64,000 nucleotides of DNA from Gemmatimonadota bacterium (lineage in GTDB: Bacteria; Gemmatimonadota; Gemmatimonadetes; Gemmatimonadales; GWC2-71-9), in assembly GCA_040388535.1 (NCBI GenBank), contig JAZKBR010000001.1, positions 145,764 through 209,763 on the forward strand, written 5' to 3'. Numbering within the stretch: the stretch's first letter is position 1; each line of letters begins with the position of its first letter. Below the pieces are notes generated by a model, which was given only the letters and a program-made list of their open reading frames with translations, had not been told where the DNA came from and did no database searches. Made by a program: the position numbers and the translations under genes. Of the stretch, positions 37,533 to 46,248 are shown piece after piece.

Positions 37533-38110
37533 TTGCCGACCACCTTGGCGAGCTCCGCGGAGAGATCCTGAGTGCCGCCGCTGCCGACGTACCGGATCAG
37601 GCCATCGCGATCGACGATCACGACATACGACGTGGCGGGTGCCTTGAATGCGCGGACGGCAACCCCCTTGTCATCGTAGAGGGTGACCCACGGCGGATGC
37701 TCCGAAGTCACATACCGCTGCACTCGCGCCTTCGATTCGTTGACTGTGACATTGACGCCATAGAAGTCGACGCGATCGCCGTATTTCTGCTGGGCGACGC
37801 GCACACGCGGGAGCAATTCCTTGCAGAGGTCGCACCAGGTGGCCCAGAACTCGATGACCGCGGCGCGCTTGCCGGCGACGTGACCGACGCGCGTTGGCGT
37901 GCCCGCGAGGTCATTCACCATCACCACGGGGGCTTTGGTGCCGACGCGAGCGCCATCGTCCTGGGCTGACAATGGTGCGACGCACACGAGCGCAGCCGCC
38001 ACCAGCATCGCCACGAGACGCGCACGGCAGGTGTCGATCGAAACGGGAGAGCCGTACGGCGCGCGCGCCGCACGAACCGGCGCGCTGGTGAGATTACGAT
38101 CGGCGATCAA
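37529..38110 (-). CDS. TlpA-type periplasmic thiol-disulfide protein
   Basis: A thioredoxin-like protein with redox motif EFWATWCDLCKELLP (CxxC at Cys-93 and Cys-96 if the start is 38110) and the family cis-Pro loop region APATSYVVIVDRDGLIRYVG. A hydrophobic segment (about 34-49, ending PLSAQ) anchors or exports it. The start chosen is TTG 38110, which overlaps the CcdA stop by 4 bp (TTGA); GTG 38014 or ATG 38008 are alternatives but leave a signal peptide without a positive N-region. It probably passes electrons from CcdA to periplasmic substrates, including the product of the next gene. Confidence 0.85.
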   Translation of the reverse strand: MIADRNLTSAPVRAARAPYGSPVSIDTCRARLVAMLVAAALVCVAPLSAQDDGARVGTKAPVVMVNDLAGTPTRVGHVAGKRAAVIEFWATWCDLCKELLPRVRVAQQKYGDRVDFYGVNVTVNESKARVQRYVTSEHPPWVTLYDDKGVAVRAFKAPATSYVVIVDRDGLIRYVGSGGTQDLSAELAKVVGK

Positions 38111-38811
38111 AGTACGCTCCCCATCTTGACGAAATAATATTCGGCCATCGCGAGCATCACCAAGGCCGCGATACGCTTGATCCAGATCATCCACGCGCCG
38201 GCGCGAGGAAGCGCGCCAAGCGATCCCGCCGACAATCCGACGACGACCAGCACTGCTGTCATCCCGAGCGAGAAGACGAACAGATAGACGAATCCCAGCA
38301 CGGCGCTCTGACTTGCGGCGACCCAGGTCAGCACCGCCGCAAACGCCGGCGCCCCGCACGGTGCCGCGACCAGCCCCGACGTGGCGCCCATCAGGAAGAC
38401 CGCGCCGAGCGAGTCGGAACCGATGCGACTCGCCCACGACAGCAGCCGCGTCGGGGCATTGACGGGCAGCACATCAAGCATCGCGAGCGCCGCGAGAATC
38501 AGCAGGTTGCCGAACGTAAAGTAGGCCCATGGATTCGACGAGATGGTGCCGAAGAGCGTACCGCTGAGTCCGGCGACCAGCCCGAGCGTGGCGTACACCG
38601 TCGCGAGGCCGAGGACATAGACCATGGTGACGACCGCTGTGCGCGCACGCGAGCGACCGACGGCCCCGGAGCCGCCGAGAATCCCGGCGGTGATCGGAAC
38701 CATGGGATAGACGCAGGGCGTCAGCGAGGTCGCGAGTCCGGCGGCGAAGAGCAGCGGGATAGCGGCAAGCGGGCGTTGCTGCAGCGCGTCAGGAAGGGAG
38801 GGGTCGAACAC
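38107..38811 (-). CDS. CcdA/DsbD-type membrane electron transporter
   Basis: A 234-residue protein with six or so membrane helices and the two conserved membrane cysteines: Cys-33 in SLTPCVYPMVPITAG and Cys-152 in GLVAAPCGAPAFAAVL. It corresponds to the central (beta) domain of DsbD without the periplasmic alpha and gamma domains, that is, CcdA type. It moves reducing equivalents from cytoplasmic thioredoxin across the inner membrane; the TlpA-like protein encoded immediately after it is the likely acceptor. GTG start. It is the first gene of the four-gene redox unit. Confidence 0.9.
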   Translation of the reverse strand: MFDPSLPDALQQRPLAAIPLLFAAGLATSLTPCVYPMVPITAGILGGSGAVGRSRARTAVVTMVYVLGLATVYATLGLVAGLSGTLFGTISSNPWAYFTFGNLLILAALAMLDVLPVNAPTRLLSWASRIGSDSLGAVFLMGATSGLVAAPCGAPAFAAVLTWVAASQSAVLGFVYLFVFSLGMTAVLVVVGLSAGSLGALPRAGAWMIWIKRIAALVMLAMAEYYFVKMGSVL

Positions 38812-38832
38812 GCCACCAATCTAATCAGGGTT

Positions 38833-38877
38833 GAAAAAACAGAGCGCCCCGGAGCCGTGATGGCTCCGGGGCGCCGC
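38833..38877 (-). terminator. Rho-independent terminator of the 311-residue lipoprotein gene
   Basis: A 13-bp stem (GCGCCCCGGAGCC and its inverse, plus-strand 38844-38874) with a short loop, followed on the minus strand by TCTGTTTTTTC. It lies 15 bp after the stop at 38892 and separates that gene from the redox operon. Confidence 0.88.
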
Positions 38878-38891
38878 TCATTGAGAGCCTG

Positions 38892-39827
38892 CTAGAACTT
38901 GGTCTTCAGCAGCGACGGAACTTCGGCAGTCTGCTTGTCGCCCGGTTCGAATTCGCGGATTCCACCGCCACCGAAGAAGGAGCCAGGAGCCACCGTGATC
39001 CGATAGGTGCCGAAGTCACGACCTGATCCGTCGAAGGCCTGGCCGTAAGAGGTGGCACGAATCAGGTACTCGACCTGAACGCCCGACGCGTTGACCACGT
39101 CGATGACCGGGTCGTTCACGCAGTAGCTGTCGTCGTCCGAGGTCCGGAAAATGAGACCCGGCTGCTCGAACGCGTACAGGTAGTTGTCCTGGTGGTTGTA
39201 GGCGCCACCAAGGCAGTCGCCGCCTTCGACACGCACGTTCACCGTCGTATTGGGAGCCACGAAGAGACGCCAATCGTCGTAGGGGTAGGTGCCTGACTCG
39301 TTATACCCGGCGCCACGCGCCCAGCGTGGGTCGTCGGTGGTCAGCTCGCCATCGCGCTGGTCGCCAACGAAGAGGCAGTTGCCGCAGTTGTTGAAGGTCA
39401 CCGTGATCATCTGCGGATTGTTCAGCGCCGCCGGGACCGTTACCGGGATCGTCGCCGTGTATTTTCCGATCGGCAGCGCCTGCGCACCCGGCTTGAGCTT
39501 GAACGACACCAGCCACCCGAGCGGCGAGCGCGAGAGGTTCGGCGCGTAATTCATATCGAGCCAGTTGTTCGCGCCGGTGTAGACCGGGGTGCCGAACTGC
39601 GGGTAGCTCGCCACGGCCACGAGGCCGGAAATCAGCACCGTGCGCTGATCGGTCGGGATCGGGTCGGCCGGCTGCTTGGACCAGGACGGGTTGTTCGGCG
39701 CAATGGCGAACTCCCGGGTGCCGAGGTCGAGCGCGGCAGGCTGGGTCGTGGCATTGTCGCCGCACGACGCCAGCAGGGTGAGGGACGCGACCAGGGCGGT
39801 CGCGGAGATCCGTCGGATAAGTCGCAT
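38892..39827 (-). CDS. Lipoprotein of unknown function
   Basis: A 311-residue protein with a lipoprotein signal (LVASLTLLASC, Cys-22). The mature part is beta-rich: an early Ig-like segment (about 45-150, TATIPVTVPAALNNPQMITVTF), a CGNC motif, and a C-terminal region with YNHQDNYLYAFEQPG and IRATSYGQAFDGSGRDFGTYRITV that recalls pre-peptidase C-terminal or DVUA0089-type beta sandwich domains. The start is ATG 39827, after GAGGAGT; the upstream 14-residue extension is ignored. It follows ispG on the same strand at a 60-bp distance and ends at a strong terminator. Confidence 0.82.
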   Translation of the reverse strand: MRLIRRISATALVASLTLLASCGDNATTQPAALDLGTREFAIAPNNPSWSKQPADPIPTDQRTVLISGLVAVASYPQFGTPVYTGANNWLDMNYAPNLSRSPLGWLVSFKLKPGAQALPIGKYTATIPVTVPAALNNPQMITVTFNNCGNCLFVGDQRDGELTTDDPRWARGAGYNESGTYPYDDWRLFVAPNTTVNVRVEGGDCLGGAYNHQDNYLYAFEQPGLIFRTSDDDSYCVNDPVIDVVNASGVQVEYLIRATSYGQAFDGSGRDFGTYRITVAPGSFFGGGGIREFEPGDKQTAEVPSLLKTKF

Positions 39828-39887
39828 CGGGAAAGACTCCTCAATCGGTGGCATCTGGATGGTGGACATTAAGCGCTAAATCTCTGA

Positions 39888-41138
39888 TTATGGGGCACTT
39901 GGCGCAAGAGCGGCCGATTCCGAGCCGGCTCCGTAGGTCCGCGCAACGTAGTTTTCGAGGATCACCAGAAACTCACCGACGATCCCCTCGCCCCGCAGAG
40001 TGGCAAAAAGCTGGCCGTCCACGAAGACCGGCGCCACCGGCTCCTCGAAGGTGCCCGGCAGGGAGATCCCCAGGTTGGCGTGTTTGGATTCGCCGGGTCC
40101 ATTCACGACGCACCCCATCACGGCCACCTTCAGCTCCTCCACGCCAGGGTAGGTCCCCCGCCAGGCCGGCATCCGGGTCCTCAGATGCCCTTCGATCTCC
40201 TCGGCCATCGACTGGAAGAACGTGGACGTGGTTCGGCCACAGCCCGGGCAGGAGGTGACCTGGGGCGTGAAGTGGCGGATGTCGAGCGACTGCAGGATTT
40301 GCTGCGCGACCCGGACTTCCTCACTCCGGTCCCCCCCGGGGCTGGGCGTCAGCGAGACCCGGATGGTGTCGCCGATTCCATCCTGGAGCAGGATCCCGAG
40401 CCCTGCTGCGGATGCCACCATCCCCTTCATCGCCATGCCGGCCTCGGTGAGGCCGAGGTGCAGCGGGTAGTCGCATCGTGCGGCAAGCATGCGGTACACA
40501 TCGACGAGGTCCTGGACGTTCGACACCTTGGCGCTGAGGATGATGCGGTCGTGCCCCAGGCCGATCGCCTCCGCGAACGTTGCCGAGCGCAACGCGGATT
40601 CGAGCATCGCATTCATCATGACGTCGCGCGCGGAGAGCGGATCGGCCGCGATCGCGTTGGCATCCATCATCTCGGTCAGCAACGCCTGGTCGAGTGAACC
40701 CCAGTTCACCCCGATGCGCACCGGCTTGTCGTTGGCGATGGCGACCTCGACAATGGCACGGAAGTGTTCGTCATGCCGCTTGCCGCCGACGTTGCCGGGA
40801 TTGATGCGATACTTGGCGAGCGCGCGCGCACACTCGGGAAAGCGCGTCAGCAGCAGATGCCCGTTGTAGTGAAAATCACCGACGATCGGCACCGTGACGC
40901 CAACCTTTGCGAGCCCGGCCACGATCGCCGGAACCGCGGCAGCGGCGGCCTCGTTGTTGACCGTCACCCGCACCAGTTCGCTGCCGGCGCGCGCGAGCTG
41001 GGCAACCTGGTGAATGGTGCCGGGGATGTCGGCAGTGTCGGTGTTGGTCATCGACTGCACCACGATCGGGTGCAGTGCGCCGACGGCAACGCCGCCGACC
41101 CGGACGGTGCCGGTGCGGCGGCGAGAGACGACGGCCAT
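39888..41138 (-). CDS. ispG: IspG, 4-hydroxy-3-methylbut-2-enyl-diphosphate synthase
   Basis: A 416-residue enzyme of the MEP isoprenoid pathway. N-terminal [27 protein letters not shown] and IGVNWGSL define the TIM barrel. The [4Fe-4S] ligands are Cys-297 and Cys-300 (SCPGCGRTT) and Cys-343, with the glutamate ligand Glu-350 in [11 protein letters not shown]. It converts MEcPP to HMBPP using reduced ferredoxin or flavodoxin. Two-domain bacterial form without the extra domain of plant enzymes. It starts 13 bp after a small gene on the same strand. Confidence 0.96.
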   Translation of the reverse strand: MAVVSRRRTGTVRVGGVAVGALHPIVVQSMTNTDTADIPGTIHQVAQLARAGSELVRVTVNNEAAAAAVPAIVAGLAKVGVTVPIVGDFHYNGHLLLTRFPECARALAKYRINPGNVGGKRHDEHFRAIVEVAIANDKPVRIGVNWGSLDQALLTEMMDANAIAADPLSARDVMMNAMLESALRSATFAEAIGLGHDRIILSAKVSNVQDLVDVYRMLAARCDYPLHLGLTEAGMAMKGMVASAAGLGILLQDGIGDTIRVSLTPSPGGDRSEEVRVAQQILQSLDIRHFTPQVTSCPGCGRTTSTFFQSMAEEIEGHLRTRMPAWRGTYPGVEELKVAVMGCVVNGPGESKHANLGISLPGTFEEPVAPVFVDGQLFATLRGEGIVGEFLVILENYVARTYGAGSESAALAPSAP

Positions 41139-41151
41139 CAGTGCTGCTGGC

Positions 41152-41412
41152 TCAGGCGAGGCCGAGCTGGGACACGAAGCGATCCCATTCGGCCGGCGTC
41201 ACCGTACCATCGATCCGCAACGGCTCGAGCGCGGCCATGATCTCGGCCCGGGTTCCGGAGATGCGACGATCACGAAGCTCGGAAACCATCCGCGAGAACT
41301 TGTGTTCGTAGACATCCGCAGGGATCTCACCGCTCTTGTGCGCGGCGGAGAGCTTGGCGAGCTCCTGCGCGGCCCGGGCGGGCGAGATCGAGGCAAGCGG
41401 GGCATCGGACAT
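41152..41412 (-). CDS. Small helical protein of unknown function
   Basis: An 86-residue soluble protein. It has a helix-rich first half ([37 protein letters not shown] pattern, with a turn at GEIP resembling SHOCT-type helices) and a C-terminal half with [18 protein letters not shown] and [15 protein letters not shown]. The start is ATG 41412 (MSDAPLAS), preceded by GAGGAGTATCCG. It stands 13 bp before ispG and is probably co-transcribed with it. No assigned role. Confidence 0.7.
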   Translation of the reverse strand: MSDAPLASISPARAAQELAKLSAAHKSGEIPADVYEHKFSRMVSELRDRRISGTRAEIMAALEPLRIDGTVTPAEWDRFVSQLGLA

Positions 41413-41473
41413 CGGATACTCCTCACGGGGATGGACACGACAGCGGGATGGAGGCGGGAAGAATAACGACACG

Positions 41474-41516
41474 TGAAGGGAGAAGGGAGAGACTAGAGAC
41501 TGGAGACTAGAGGCGG
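41474..41516. repeat. Short mixed heptamer array (GAGAAGG then AGAGACT)
   Basis: Two to three GAGAAGG units pass into three AGAGACT/GGAGACT units. AGAGACT is the inverse of the AGTCTCT heptamer at 25121-25155. A further single GAGTCTCC occurs at 41525. It lies in the 180-bp gap between two divergent genes; the rest of the gap shows nothing recognisable. Confidence 0.8.
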
Positions 41517-41592
41517 CAGGGTTCGAGTCTCCAGCGGAACTCGCGGTCGTGCCCTCCCGTACGACAGGAGGCTCCTACCTCCCGAGAAAACC

Positions 41593-42573
41593 ATGCGCAT
41601 TCCGGCCACCTCGCTCTCCCTGGCGCTCGGCGTCGCCCTCACTGCGGCCGCCCAGCAGCACCCGCCTCGCACCGTTGTGGAACACGTGATCCCGCGCGCG
41701 CGCAATTTCCCCCACGATCCGGCGGTCGGGGCCGACGGCATCGTCTGGTACACGGACCAGGTCAATTCCTACATCGGCCGGCTCGACCCGGCCACCGGGG
41801 TGATCACCGATACGCCGACGCCGACACCCCACTCCGGCCCACACGGAATCGAGGTCGCCCCCGACGGCGCCGTCTGGTACACCGGGCAGACGGCAGGTGT
41901 ACTGGGGCGGCTCGACCCGAAGACGATGGCGATTACCGAGTATCCGTTGCCGGACATCGCGAAGAATCCGCACACGCCGATCGCGCATCGTGGCCAGATC
42001 TGGTTCACCGACGCCAACAACAACACCTATGGCCGACTCGATCCTGCCACGGGAAAGGTCGATGTCTGGGAAGTACCCGTCCCTGGCTCGATCCCGTACG
42101 GCATGCGCTCGGCGCCCGATGGCTCGATCTGGATCGCCCACCTCGGCACCAACATGCTCGGTCACGTGAACAGCACGACGGGCCAGTTCACGCCGGTGCA
42201 GCTTCCCCACCCCGGCGCGCGACCACGCCGGCTCGCGGTGACTCCGGACGGCAAGGTCTGGTACACCGACAACGCCCGTGGCTTCCTCGGAATGCTCGAC
42301 CCCGCGACCGGGAAAGTGCGCGAGTGGGCCTCGCCAAGCGGCGCCGATTCCGGGCCGTACGGGATCGCGATCGGCACCGACGGCAGGCTCTGGTACAACG
42401 AGCAGTCGAGCAACCTGATGGTGGCGTTCGATCCGACCACCGAGAAAATGGAAACGGTCAAGATTCCCTCGGGGAATGCCGTGGTGCGGCATATGGTGAC
42501 TGATGTCGCGCGCAAACGCCTCTGGCTCGCGCTCAGCGGAAGCGGACGGATCGGGATGATTGACCTGAAGTAG
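41593..42573 (+). CDS. Secreted Vgb-like beta-propeller (streptogramin-lyase fold)
   Basis: A 326-residue protein with a signal peptide (TSLSLALGVALTAAAQQ) and six to seven repeats of the type DG-x-x-WYTD....GRLDPATG (for example DGIVWYTDQ, DGAVWYTGQ, RGQIWFTDA, DGSIWIAHL, DGKVWYTDN, DGRLWYNEQ). This is the beta-propeller of virginiamycin B lyase and NHL-type proteins. Secretion makes a true antibiotic lyase less likely; many homologues are of unknown function. It is flanked by heptamer arrays on both sides. The stop codon TAG directly precedes a GATGACA array. Confidence 0.85.
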   Translation: MRIPATSLSLALGVALTAAAQQHPPRTVVEHVIPRARNFPHDPAVGADGIVWYTDQVNSYIGRLDPATGVITDTPTPTPHSGPHGIEVAPDGAVWYTGQTAGVLGRLDPKTMAITEYPLPDIAKNPHTPIAHRGQIWFTDANNNTYGRLDPATGKVDVWEVPVPGSIPYGMRSAPDGSIWIAHLGTNMLGHVNSTTGQFTPVQLPHPGARPRRLAVTPDGKVWYTDNARGFLGMLDPATGKVREWASPSGADSGPYGIAIGTDGRLWYNEQSSNLMVAFDPTTEKMETVKIPSGNAVVRHMVTDVARKRLWLALSGSGRIGMIDLK

Positions 42574-42860
42574 ATGATGGATGACAGATGACAGATGACA
42601 GATGACGCAGGAGGGAGGACGGTATGTCATCCTGAGCGGAGCGACCGTAGGTCGCGAAGTCGAGGGAGCACCCTCCCCCCGTTGAGGCCACCTCCTTCGA
42701 CTGCGCTCGCCCTTCGTTGCACTCAGGGCAGGCTCTTCGGCTCGCTCCGCTCAGGATGACAACATCCACAATCCGTCATCTGTCATCTGTCATCTGTCAT
42801 CTGTCATCTGTCATCTGTCATCCGTCATCTGTCATCCGTCATCCGTCATCCGTCATCCTG
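42573..42860. repeat. Composite element: GATGACA arrays flanking an extended REP unit
   Basis: The left array is at 42573-42607; the right array, the longest in the window, is at 42772-42860 (about 12 units of TGTCATC/CGTCATC) and reaches to within 2 bp of the kdpE stop. Between them 42625-42761 is a REP-like palindrome: TGTCATCCTGAGCGGAGCGA on the left, GCTCCGCTCAGGATGACA on the right, with internal inverted pieces. It lies between convergent genes. The core resembles that at 8724-8784 but the arms are of another heptamer. Confidence 0.9.
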
Positions 42861-42861
42861 C

Positions 42862-43551
42862 TCACTCCGCCCTGAATCGATATCCCACCCCCGGCTCCGT
42901 CAGCAGCCAGTGCGGTCGCGCGGGATCGTCTTCGATCTTGCGTCGGAGCTGCGCGGTGTAGACGCGGAGATAGTGCACCTGTTCATCCGTGTGCAGCCCC
43001 CACACCTCGCGCAGCAGCTGGGTATGGGTGATTACCCGCCCCGGGTGTCGCAGCAACGCACCGAGCAGCTTGAATTCGGTTGGCGTCAGATGGAGTTCAA
43101 CGCCATCGCGATGCACCGTGTGCGCCACAAAGTCGAAGCGAATGGGACCAACCGTCACCACCGGTTCCGGTGATTCCCGACGGCGCGCGTGCCGGAGGGC
43201 CACACGGATCCGCGCCTGGAGCTCCTCGACACCGAACGGTTTCGTGAGATAGTCGTCGGCGCCGGCGTCCAGGGCGGCGACCTTGTCGCCTTCACGGCCG
43301 CGCGCCGAGATCACGATGATCGGCACTTCACTCCACTCGCGAATCCGGCGCACCACCTCCAGTCCGTCGAGGTCGGGCAGCCCGAGGTCAAGGAGCACGA
43401 GGTCCGGTCGCCGCCCGGCGACCTGGGCCAGCCCTTCGCGGGCGGTCGCGGCCTCGACGAGCTCGACGGGCTCGGTGCCGAAGGCGGCGCGAAGAAAGCG
43501 CCGCATTGGCATCTCGTCTTCGATGAGCACGATCGTCGTCGGTGAGCTCAT
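42862..43551 (-). CDS. kdpE: KdpE response regulator
   Basis: A 229-residue OmpR-family regulator: receiver domain with phospho-acceptor Asp-55 (LVLLDLGLPDLDG) and Lys in DDYLTKPFG, then a winged-helix DNA-binding domain (LTPTEFKLLGALLRHPGRVITHTQLLREVWG, VHYLRVYTAQLRRKIEDDP). Its ATG overlaps the kdpD stop by 4 bp. It should activate the kdpF promoter under potassium limitation. A binding site was not identified with confidence. Confidence 0.95.
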   Translation of the reverse strand: MSSPTTIVLIEDEMPMRRFLRAAFGTEPVELVEAATAREGLAQVAGRRPDLVLLDLGLPDLDGLEVVRRIREWSEVPIIVISARGREGDKVAALDAGADDYLTKPFGVEELQARIRVALRHARRRESPEPVVTVGPIRFDFVAHTVHRDGVELHLTPTEFKLLGALLRHPGRVITHTQLLREVWGLHTDEQVHYLRVYTAQLRRKIEDDPARPHWLLTEPGVGYRFRAE

Positions 43552-46238
43552 GCCACCGCCTCGGGGACGGGGGCCGGCTGATCGCCCGGCAGCGGAAGCC
43601 GGATGATCACCTGGAGTCCGCCACCGTCCCGCAACTCAGCATAGATCGTCCCACCGTGCGCTGCGATGATCGCCCGGCAGATCGCGAGCCCCAGGCCAAT
43701 CCCGCCGGCGGAAGCACCGGCGCCGCGATGGAACTTCTCGAAGATCCGGTCGAGCTCTGCCGCAGCAACCCCCGGTCCGCGATCGGCGACACCGATCTCG
43801 ACGGCGTCGCCGGTGCGATGCGCCCATACGGTGATCTCCTTCCCCGCGCTGCCGTAGCGCACGGCGTTCTCGAGCAGATTGACGAGGACTTGTTCGATCA
43901 GCAGTCCATCGACGCGGAGCAAGGGAAGATCGGCCGGCACCTCCACTGCTACCCGCAACCCCGCGAGCGCATTGTCCACCCGGAGGAGCGCCACCCCGAT
44001 GACTTCCTCCACGGATTGCCACTCGCGCTGGACCTGCAGCGAGCCTGACTCGACTCGCACCATATCCAGCAAGTTGCTGATCAGGCGCCCCATCCGACGC
44101 GCCTCTTCGAGAATGGTGGTGAGCAAATCTTCACGTGTTGCGGGATCCAGGGCGTCGAGATCGCGGCGCAGCGTCGTCGCGGCGCCCTCGACAGCCGCGA
44201 GTGGCGTGCGCAAATCGTGCGAGAGGGACGAGAGCAGCGCCGTCCGGAGCCGTTCGCCTTCGATTTCGACCTGGTCGTGCTGGGTACGTTGCATCAGCCG
44301 CAAGCGCTCCAGTGCGAGAGCCGCCTGACCCGCGACAGCGTCGAGAAACTGCCGGCGCTCTGGTGCACGCAACAGCTCACCCGTCTTCGGCCTGACACCG
44401 AGCGCGCCGACGGCGCCCTCCGCGACGGCCAGGGGTGCCCAAAACGCGGTGGCCGTCGGCAAGGTTGCAGTGCCGAAGCCGGCACTCTCGCGGCGATCTC
44501 GCGCCCAGCGCGCCACGGTGAGTTCCTTGTCGTCAAGGGTGATGGCGGATGGCGCCGCCAGCTCCAGCGTATCGCCTGCTCCCGTGACGAGCACGGCGAC
44601 CTCGGCGCCGATCGAATCACGGATCCGTCGACTGACGGCCTCGGCGACAAACGCCGGGGCAGTGGCAAGCGCGAGTTCCTTGGCGAGTTCCAGGAGCGCA
44701 CCGGTCTGACGCTCGCGCGCACGTGCGGCGATCGCCTGCTCGCGGCTGCGCGAAGTGAGGCGCGAGACCGCGATGGCGACCAGCAGCATCACGACAAAGG
44801 TCACGAAGTAGCGACCGTCGCTCACGGCGAAGGTGTAGTACGGCGGGACGAATGCAAAATCAAACAGGGCAATCGACGCGATGGCGGCGGCGATGCCAGG
44901 GCCGGGGCGAGACCGCCCACCCGCAAACGCAACCGAGAGCAGAAATCCCATCGCGATGTCGGTGGTCGAGAGCACATCGCGCACGACGAAGCCGAATCCT
45001 GCGGCCACCGTCACCCACATCAGGGCAACGCCGTACTCGCCGACCGATCCTCGCCAGAGCGAGAGCCGCGCCTCCTCCGCGCGTGTAACCGGACCCTCGC
45101 GCAACGCGAGGACGTGGACATCGATCCCCTCTTGCGCCGCGAGCAATCGATCTACGGGCGAGCGGCGGAAGCGTCGCGTCCAGCTCGCACCATGCGCCCG
45201 ACCCACGACCAGGCGGGTCACGTTCTCCTCGTGGGCCCAGGCGATGAGCTCGGCCCCGACATCAATGCCGGTGACCGTCTGGGCGCGAGCGCCGAGTTCT
45301 TCCGCGAGTCGCAGCGCCTCGACGACGGCGCTGCGATCCGGAGCCGACGCCCGGCGGACTTCGACCGTCTCGACGTGCAAGACCAGACACTCGGCGCGCA
45401 GCGCGGTGGCCAACCGCCAACCCGCACGAACCAGCCGCGGCGCATCGGGGCTCGCCGGAATCGCCACGAGCACCCGCTCGCCAGCTGGCACGGCACGCCG
45501 GATTCCGGCCTCTTCGCGCCAGTCGAGCATCTCGGCATCGACCTGCTGCGCGGTGCGGCGAAGCGCCAGCTCGCGCAGTGCCATCAGGTTGCCGCGAGTG
45601 AAGAAATGTTCCAGCGCGCGCTCCGCCTGCGCCGGAAGGTAGACCTTGCCGGCACGGAGCCGCTCGAGCAGGACATCGGGCGAGACATCGACGAGTTCGA
45701 GTTCGTCGGCCTCATCGAGCACCGCATCGGGAATCGTCTCGCGCACTGTCACGCCGGTGATCTGCGCCACGACGTCGTTCAGCGACTCGATGTGCTGAAT
45801 GTTGACGGTGGTGTAGACGTCGAGTCCGGCAGCGAGCAGCTCCTGCACGTCCTGCCAGCGTTTGGCGTGGCGCGAGCCGGTGACGTTCGTGTGTGCCAAC
45901 TCGTCGACGAGGATCAATGCCGGTCGGAGGGCGAGCGCTCCATCGAGATCAAACTCCTCCAGCACCTTGCCACGATAGGCGTGCTGGATCATGGGAAGGC
46001 GCTGAAGGCCCTGAAGCAGGGCAGCGGTGTCGACGCGGCCATGGGTCTCCACGACACCCGCAATCACGTCCTTCCCGGCGAGCGCCATCGCCCGGGCAGC
46101 CTCAAGCATCGCGAAGGTCTTGCCGACACCGGGCGATGCTCCGAGGAAGATCTTCAGGCGACCGCGTCGCTGACGCCCCGCCGCGTCGCGCATCCGGGCA
46201 AGCAACGCATCGGGGTCTGGGCGGGACGCATCGGTCAT
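43548..46238 (-). CDS. kdpD: KdpD sensor histidine kinase
   Basis: An 896-residue full-length KdpD. N-terminal KdpD domain with Walker A GASPGVGKT (33-41) and DELAHTNVTGSRHAKRWQDV; a universal-stress-like domain (about 250-380); four membrane helices of DUF4118 (about 395-500); a GAF-like region; HisKA with SSLSHDLRTPLAAVEG (His-674); and a HATPase domain (NLLENAVRYG, DRGPGVAAAELDRIFEKFHRG, GIGLGLAICRAI). It senses potassium or turgor stress and phosphorylates KdpE. The gene begins 10 bp after the porin stop. Confidence 0.96.
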   Translation of the reverse strand: MTDASRPDPDALLARMRDAAGRQRRGRLKIFLGASPGVGKTFAMLEAARAMALAGKDVIAGVVETHGRVDTAALLQGLQRLPMIQHAYRGKVLEEFDLDGALALRPALILVDELAHTNVTGSRHAKRWQDVQELLAAGLDVYTTVNIQHIESLNDVVAQITGVTVRETIPDAVLDEADELELVDVSPDVLLERLRAGKVYLPAQAERALEHFFTRGNLMALRELALRRTAQQVDAEMLDWREEAGIRRAVPAGERVLVAIPASPDAPRLVRAGWRLATALRAECLVLHVETVEVRRASAPDRSAVVEALRLAEELGARAQTVTGIDVGAELIAWAHEENVTRLVVGRAHGASWTRRFRRSPVDRLLAAQEGIDVHVLALREGPVTRAEEARLSLWRGSVGEYGVALMWVTVAAGFGFVVRDVLSTTDIAMGFLLSVAFAGGRSRPGPGIAAAIASIALFDFAFVPPYYTFAVSDGRYFVTFVVMLLVAIAVSRLTSRSREQAIAARARERQTGALLELAKELALATAPAFVAEAVSRRIRDSIGAEVAVLVTGAGDTLELAAPSAITLDDKELTVARWARDRRESAGFGTATLPTATAFWAPLAVAEGAVGALGVRPKTGELLRAPERRQFLDAVAGQAALALERLRLMQRTQHDQVEIEGERLRTALLSSLSHDLRTPLAAVEGAATTLRRDLDALDPATREDLLTTILEEARRMGRLISNLLDMVRVESGSLQVQREWQSVEEVIGVALLRVDNALAGLRVAVEVPADLPLLRVDGLLIEQVLVNLLENAVRYGSAGKEITVWAHRTGDAVEIGVADRGPGVAAAELDRIFEKFHRGAGASAGGIGLGLAICRAIIAAHGGTIYAELRDGGGLQVIIRLPLPGDQPAPVPEAVA

Positions 46239-46248
46239 GAGCAGAAGG

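Noticed and set aside
41593-42573. Calling the beta-propeller a virginiamycin B lyase (resistance gene)
   Set aside because: It has a signal peptide and only the generic propeller repeat; catalytic residues of Vgb could not be confirmed by eye.
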